The translations under genes and the position numbers were made by a program. Positions 59,059 to 64,000 of a stretch of DNA of 64,000 bases are shown here, piece by piece; the first letter of the stretch is position 1; each line of letters begins with the position of its first letter. Origin of the DNA: Gaertneriomyces semiglobifer (Eukaryota; Chytridiomycota; Chytridiomycetes; Spizellomycetales; Spizellomycetaceae); the NCBI GenBank assembly GCA_025558075.1, contig JAHLKF010000021.1, forward strand, positions 273,495-337,494, written 5' to 3'. A model generated the notes under the pieces. The model did not search any database, was not told where the DNA came from, and saw only the letters and a list, made by a program, of their open reading frames with translations.

Positions 59059-61597
59059 ATGACGTTCGGCGTCAAGATCAAGGATGTCGACGCACCGGCA
59101 GAGTTCATCGAGATTCACCCGGGCAAGAGCTGGTCCGATTACCTCGCATATCTTAAATCTTTCGAGTCCTCTCTTCCGGCGCGACCAGCGGATGCGAAAG
59201 GTGCGTCGACGTATGACAAGCTGATAGAGAAGATACATCTATATAAGTCGGTAGGTTGTTATCGCCGCGTTTTTTGAAATTGTGGTGAGTTGCGAGGGCC
59301 TATGGGCCGGGAGGAGGTGGGGTCCATAAACGCTATCCCTTCCTGGCACGGTATGGCGGCTTCGCTGCGATGCACGTGTCCGTTGTGAGGCCGCAGTCTT
59401 CGACTGGGTTATCCAACTGCTCATGACACTCCGGCTTGAAGAACCAGGATTGTACTGGTTGGGAGCAGGTGGGGCCGACAAGCGCTACCTCTTCCTGGCA
59501 CGGTATGGCGGCTTCGCTGCGATGCACGTGTCCGTTGTGAGGCCGCAGTCTTCGACTGGGTTATCCAACCTTGCTGTTCTGTCCCTTTCTTACCAGCGCT
59601 TGATTTGAACAGGCAGCGCTGGATTTGAACGTTGCTGATTATGTACCTGTTTTTTTTTTTTTTTGGCTGCGCCTCGCAGAGCAGCGCTTCCTTTTTCAAA
59701 AAAAAGGCCACGATTGGGGCCCAGCAGGTGAGAATGGCGTGGTCAGAGTATGCTCTTATGATAATGCTTCCAATACTCAAGCGTATTGTTATCAGAATGC
59801 CACCACGTTGGTGGACACATACTCGAAGGCTGTGAATGGACAGTGGGAAATGGGATTAAACCTTCTTAACGTCGTCGCAGGACCCAGCACCAAGAAGCGA
59901 TACGCACCTACAGCACCGTACATGTCCCCAAAGCGCCGTCTCCTCCTGCCGTCCTCTTTGTCTCCTACGCCTGGTGATCTCACCGCCCTTTCTAATGACG
60001 CAAGCGATGTGGGGTCCTCTTCGTCTCAGGAATCGTCCCAAGAATTTGAAGAAACTGAAGTGCGGCGACTACTATTTTCAGAAGGTGAAGTGGATGAAGA
60101 AGAAATTGCTGCATTGAAGGGCCTCGACTTTCTTTCTCAAGGCGACGACCTACCGTGCTGGGACATGGTATGGCGATAAGCCAAGGTCTTCAACCCACCA
60201 GTTGGATCCACAACTAATATTGTTTTTGTTAGACGCAACCTTACATAATGGGCGACATTAACGTTAGCGAGCTGGTGGCGACGCTTCAGGGCGCGGCGTT
60301 TGCAAAAGCAAAATCCAGACAGTTGACGTTTTGCAAGCAGGATATGTTCCAAATCGGGCTCTTATATAACCTGGTCATTATTGAACGGGGACTTTCTCAC
60401 TTCGAGGACGACCTCCTCGACATGTTGTTGCTAGAAGATGTGGTCGGTTTTCATGCCTTGGATGAGACTATATACCAGAACGCTGTCGATCAGGTGCAGA
60501 GGCATGTCCGCAAGCTGATGAAGGTAACCGATAGGGCCACTCTTCATGTGGATCAATTACTCACGTTAACATTTTTAGGTGAAGGCTGGGGTGAGAATTT
60601 CTAAAGAGAAAGTCCTTGAAGCTGTGGTGGACGAACAGGCACGCGTGATCGTTGAGAAAGGAGACAATTGGAAACTGATCAGCAGAATCTATCATATTGT
60701 TCACTCTTGGTATGAACTTTAACACTTGGACCATTAGGCGCGTTTTTACTGGCAGAGCTGACTTCCTGTTATTTAGGTTACGGGATCTCCCAGAGGCCGT
60801 TCCACAGGATATGGACGAATGTGCGTATACAATGCAAACGGTGCAGCCTTTGATGGCCTGCCTGAACTCACTCGATCATGTTTACGTATTGTGGTGAGCG
60901 TCGAAGATGGATTGGGTTGCTTATATATGTTCAGGCATTTAGCTATGGGTCTGTGCAGGAATACGCCAGAAAAGGCTGGGGGTTATCGTCTTCAGAAGAC
61001 GGAAAAAAGACGCTTGCGGAGACCCGATATCACTGTCAAGTACCGGTCGACGTGCACCATTTTCGGTGAAATCAAAACTGCACTTAGGGCCCGACAGGCG
61101 CCTGCGCGGGTGTGGTATGACCTCTACCGCCTCTGCCAGTTCTCGAAGGCTTCAATTGATGAAGACCTGGGCCAAGACAATGGAGACGGAACAATGTTTT
61201 GTGTGCATATTTTCGGTCAGTCCGGGATAGTTGTGCGGCTACGCAAATGCTCACTCATACTCACTGACGTCGTCTCCTCATTCATTTGCAGGGGACAAGC
61301 TCAAACTGTACGCCGTGTCTTTGAGGTATTCCAACTTCTACGAATTCCGGTTCATTTTTGACCTGAAGTTACCTACTCATACGGCTGGAGTCGTGGATGC
61401 CATTCCTCATTTAATATCATGGTTACAATTTATTGTGAGTTCTCGTGGCTTGTTGCAGTCCAGTGTATTCTCGCCAAATTGCTTACTTGTGTACGTAGGA
61501 TGTGTTCAAGTGTCTGGCCCCCAAGGACAATAAGCGCGCCCGAGACTTGGCCAGATTGCGCACATCAAACACAATCCTGACACCGCTGCGCCGCTGA
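59059..61597 (+). CDS. Eight-exon subtelomeric gene with a PD-(D/E)XK nuclease-like domain
   Basis: Exons 59059-59250, 59796-60167, 60233-60523, 60579-60709, 60777-60893, 60935-61215, 61292-61434 and 61499-61597 join in frame to 541 residues; every junction has GT and AG ends with consistent phases. Introns 2-7 are 41-76 bases; intron 1 is 545 bases and contains a duplicated 108-base segment. Exon 1 is short (MTFGVKIKDVDAPAEFIEI), exon 2 Ser/Glu-rich, exons 3-5 helical. Exon 6 has RRPDITVKYRSTCTIFGEIK, a PD...E-x-K pattern of the restriction-like nuclease fold, after a conserved-looking GGYRLQKTEKRR. The C-terminus has LKLPTHTAGVVDAIPHLISW. From memory, similar genes are numerous in Mucoromycota and chytrids. 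Role unknown; possibly a defence or effector nuclease. Confidence 0.7.
59310..59569. repeat. 108-base direct duplication inside intron 1 of the subtelomeric gene
   Basis: Copies at 59310-59417 and 59461-59569, nearly identical over CTTCCTGGCACGGTATGGCG and neighbours. A poly-T tract (59651-59664) follows, next to the exon 2 acceptor region. The size and repeat content of this intron contrast with the other six. Confidence 0.8.
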
Positions 61598-62926
61598 CCA
61601 TCAATTACACCGTACCATTACACTCGTGGCATCCTGGGGCCTGGGCCTTGCGCGCCGAGAGGAGATCCTGATTAGCAATCTTTTTCATCCACCTTACCAC
61701 CACCTCTACCACCTTTCTGCCCATCCAAATAACTACCTGTACTCCTTCGCCCTCGTCTTCCCACTCCTCTATCTCGCCACCCATTCCCCCAACGCCCGCC
61801 CAACCACATCCCCCTTCCGTCACTTCATCGCCTCAATCCATTCTCTCCTCCGCCAGAAACCTTTTCATAACAACCTCCCACATTCGGCACATCCGTCATA
61901 CACGATTCAACGCTTGATATCCTATCAACGGGTGCCAGTACGCTGCCTTGAGGTTCAATCCCACCCCACACGAAATCCGCATAAATACCTTACCCAAATT
62001 CTCCGCGAAGGTCCACTCACATCCCGTCTCACTCATACCAAGCCCTTCCGCATCCGCATTCCAGCACCCAAGGTCCGCACCCCGCTGTGGTGATGTGTGT
62101 GACATTTATATTTATGGACTTATGATTATACCTCGCATTAATTCATGTTAGATTATTAGATCGTGTATTTGATGAGCTGTCGTTCTTAGTATATGGGAAC
62201 TAGAGGAGTAAAAGAGGCGACCGTTCCCCGCCTCATTCAATCAGATAACTTTACCCTCTCGATCCTCATCGCTGATGGTACCACTGCATCTGGTAGAGAA
62301 TCAGCGTTTTCTTCATGAGTACGAGTATGACTTTGGACATTCTTGTTATATTGCACTGCGGGCCGTTTTCCCGTGCATGAGCATGCATTTCGCACGGTGC
62401 ATAATGCATGCATAAGCGCTCCATTATGCATGCATATGAATGGCAATAAGTAGTAGTAATACTGATGCTTGTGCGTTGTGAATTATGCATCCTCATGCAG
62501 CGGACGGACGTCTATTCATTATTCCCACACCTAGAACCTCTAGAACTGCTCTTTCGATCTACCTCGATCTACTACCGGGCTTTCTACAATCCCGCAGTTA
62601 GTTGGGGGCCGGTATCTCGTTGCGCACGGTGTGCTTGGAACCGGGATCTCGATGAATTGATTCTCACCGACTGCGATCTAACTAGCTAACTACTCCTCCT
62701 GATCCTCATCCTGATCCTGCTGCTGCTCCTGCTACTGCTAAGCGCTAACGGGGCTCGTAACCTGCTGTGTTTGAAGCAAAGGTATATATAGATCGAGTCT
62801 TATAAAGAACAAGAAATCCTGCGAGCGCTGAAATGCGTCCTTCACCAAAGCGTGGCACAGTTTCGCACTTCACCGCACTCTTATACTGGAGACGTACGAC
62901 TACAAGACTCAGCTATGTTGTTATCC
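61598..62926. other. Subtelomeric non-coding region
   Basis: No supported gene. 61680-61860 is strongly pyrimidine-rich on the plus strand and gives a spurious 155-codon frame. 62380-62440 holds a cluster of ATGCAT palindromes able to form alternative hairpins. 62700-62745 is a CTCCTG/CTGCTG-type microsatellite. Confidence 0.5.
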
Positions 62927-63018
62927 CTCTGATAAGCTCGGTGTATTCAAGTCTAGAGATCTAAGTTCTATGTAGGTGCCCGACGTCAGCAAAACTACCC
63001 GACGGAAAAGGTCATGTT
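62927..63018 (-). repeat. Old Copia LTR fragment
   Basis: About 90 bases clearly related to the middle of the Copia-1 LTR (compare GTGTATTCAAGTCTA and CCCGACGGAAAAGGTCA with 9275-9355) but with many changes and no element attached. The same family therefore inserted here much earlier than Copia-1 and Copia-2. Confidence 0.7.
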
Positions 63019-63022
63019 GTAA

Positions 63023-63037
63023 CTTAGGGTTAGGGTT
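63023..63037 (+). repeat. Short interstitial telomere repeat
   Basis: TTAGGGTTAGGGTTA, two and a half units, 720 bases before the telomere and between the Copia LTR relic and the 115-base duplication. Confidence 0.85.
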
Positions 63038-63263
63038 ACATAGTGCTGCTGGGTTCGGGTTCAGATCTTCCATTTTCGACTTTTTGAAAGAAAACGCGAA
63101 AATGCATGCCCTGGGATTTGAACCAGCGACCTACAGATAAGGATAGCAGGTTACATAGTGCTGCTGGGTTCGGGTTCAGATCTTCCATTTTCGACTTTTT
63201 GAAAGAAAACGCGAAAATGCATGCCCTGGGATTTGAACCAGCGACCTACAGATAAGGATAGCA
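63034..63263. repeat. Perfect 115-base tandem duplication with a Pol III B-box-like motif
   Basis: Units 63034-63148 and 63149-63263 are identical. On the minus strand each contains GGTTCAAATCC, a match to the tRNA-type B box, within GTCGCTGGTTCAAATCCCAG. No complete tRNA cloverleaf could be drawn. It may be a tRNA-derived SINE fragment. Confidence 0.85.
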
Positions 63264-63497
63264 AAGTACTGACCATGAAGCTATTCTCATAGCTTTATAT
63301 GTATATATATGTTTTTTCCAGGATATGTTCGCCCGCACTTCGGCTATTACTGGGCGCTGGTGGCGACCATGTCCGTCCAACGTAATGGGGGCTTCCAAAG
63401 TACGCCACTACTACCACCGTATAACGACATATCGACGGCTTATGTGACTTAAACGGCGTATGTAAATTGGATTTCGGAATTTGGACTTGACTTAGTC

Positions 63498-63740
63498 GAC
63501 CGTCGGAACCGATGGAACCGATTAGTAGGTCCGGAGTTGCAACTATGTCGGGTCAACCGAATGGAGATGCCAACTTCTGTTGCTTTGATCACAGCGTAGA
63601 GCCAAGTCTGGTCCATTGATAGCATCAATAACGGTATGCAACCCACGGAGGATTTGCCACGTTGCCTTGTGGACTGTTGGAACCGATTAGTAAGTTCGGA
63701 GTTGCGATTAGGTCGGCTCGACGCAATGGAGATCCCAAGT
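63498..63740. repeat. Degenerate subtelomeric tandem repeat, period about 167 bases
   Basis: GGAACCGATTAGTAGGTCCGG near 63510 recurs as GGAACCGATTAGTAAGTTCGG near 63680, with GGAGTTGC and AATGGAGAT following at equal distances in both. Two units are visible before the telomere. Confidence 0.7.
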
Positions 63741-63757
63741 CGTATCCTTACTACCAC

Positions 63758-64000
63758 TTAGGGTTAGGGTTAGGGTTAGGGTTAGGGTTAGGGTTAGGGT
63801 TAGGGTTAGGGTTAGGGTTAGGGTTAGGGTTAGGGTTAGGGTTAGGGTTAGGGTTAGGGTTAGGGTTAGGGTTAGGGTTAGGGTTAGGGTTAGGGTTAGG
63901 GTTAGGGTTAGGGTTAGGGTTAGGGTTAGGGTTAGGGTTAGGGTTAGGGTTAGGGTTAGGGTTAGGGTTAGGGTTAGGGTTAGGGTTAGGGTTAGGGGTT
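63758..64000 (+). repeat. Telomere (TTAGGG)n
   Basis: About 40 perfect units in G-rich orientation toward the window end, with one GGGG irregularity in the last ten bases. Marks the right chromosome end and a TTAGGG-type telomerase template. Confidence 0.98.

Noticed and set aside
61626..62093. 155-codon plus-strand ORF near the telomere
   Set aside because: No ATG, extreme His/Pro/Leu bias caused by a pyrimidine-rich strand, and no splice or domain support.
63085..63148. tRNA gene in the 115-base repeat
   Set aside because: Only the B-box-like segment fits; T-arm pairing fails when the loop is set to seven bases and no A box or anticodon arm is found.
63449..63757. Minus-strand ORF of 102 codons before the telomere
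   Set aside because: It is a translation of the degenerate 167-base tandem repeat.

Overview
The window is the right-hand end of a linear eukaryotic chromosome. It finishes in about 40 copies of TTAGGG (63758-64000), and the few cellular genes carry short GT-AG introns of 41-78 bases, as in fungi. The most telomere-proximal gene combines a PD-(D/E)XK-like domain with a layout that I associate, from memory only, with early-diverging fungi (chytrids, Mucoromycota). The phylum is therefore a guess; a fungal subtelomere is well supported.

Most of the window is LTR retrotransposons, several nested. Gypsy-A1 (1-8909, 5' LTR cut by the window edge) is a decayed Ty3/Gypsy chromovirus. Copia-1 (9233-14623, minus strand) is complete, with 5-base target duplications. 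Gypsy-C (15737-25431, minus strand) is complete, has LTRs differing at about 4 of 744 bases, and encodes one giant polyprotein broken by a single amber codon. Copia-2 (32501-34099) is truncated by Gypsy-A2 (34100-53956), which is itself split by element B (39824-50615). LTR divergence supports this order: about 2.2% for Gypsy-A2, about 1.4% for element B, about 0.5% for Gypsy-C.

Element B is the most unusual object. It is an LTR element with 574/576-base LTRs and a 4-base target duplication. Its pol carries an apparently intact ExoIII/APE1-type AP endonuclease domain between protease and reverse transcriptase, and a 3' ORF ends in a double-stranded beta-helix that looks like a 2-oxoglutarate/Fe(II) dioxygenase. 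A DNA-oxidising enzyme and an abasic-site nuclease in one retroelement suggest interference with host DNA methylation, though this is inference.

Gypsy-A and Gypsy-C are related. Both start gag at an ATG made by the last LTR base plus the primer-binding site, both use a short CX2CX3HX4C knuckle, and both carry an extra 3' module: a separate ORF with its own TATA box in Gypsy-A, fused to the polyprotein C-terminus in Gypsy-C.

Between the retroelements lie fragments of what looks like an endogenised large-DNA-virus or Polinton-like-virus genome: a packaging-ATPase fragment (8910-9224) cut at its Walker A by a Gypsy-A LTR, and an AT-richer block (53957-57900) with a decayed tyrosine recombinase, two or three hypothetical ORFs and a K/E/R-rich coiled-coil ORF. 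Hairpins follow the ends of the genes in that block.

Cellular-looking genes are few: a three-exon gene at 27736-28577, a three-exon minus-strand gene at 30196-30794, partly resolved exons at 25662-26615 and 31079-32126, and an eight-exon PD-(D/E)XK-like gene at 59059-61597. The last 2.4 kb before the telomere is repeat-rich and non-coding.
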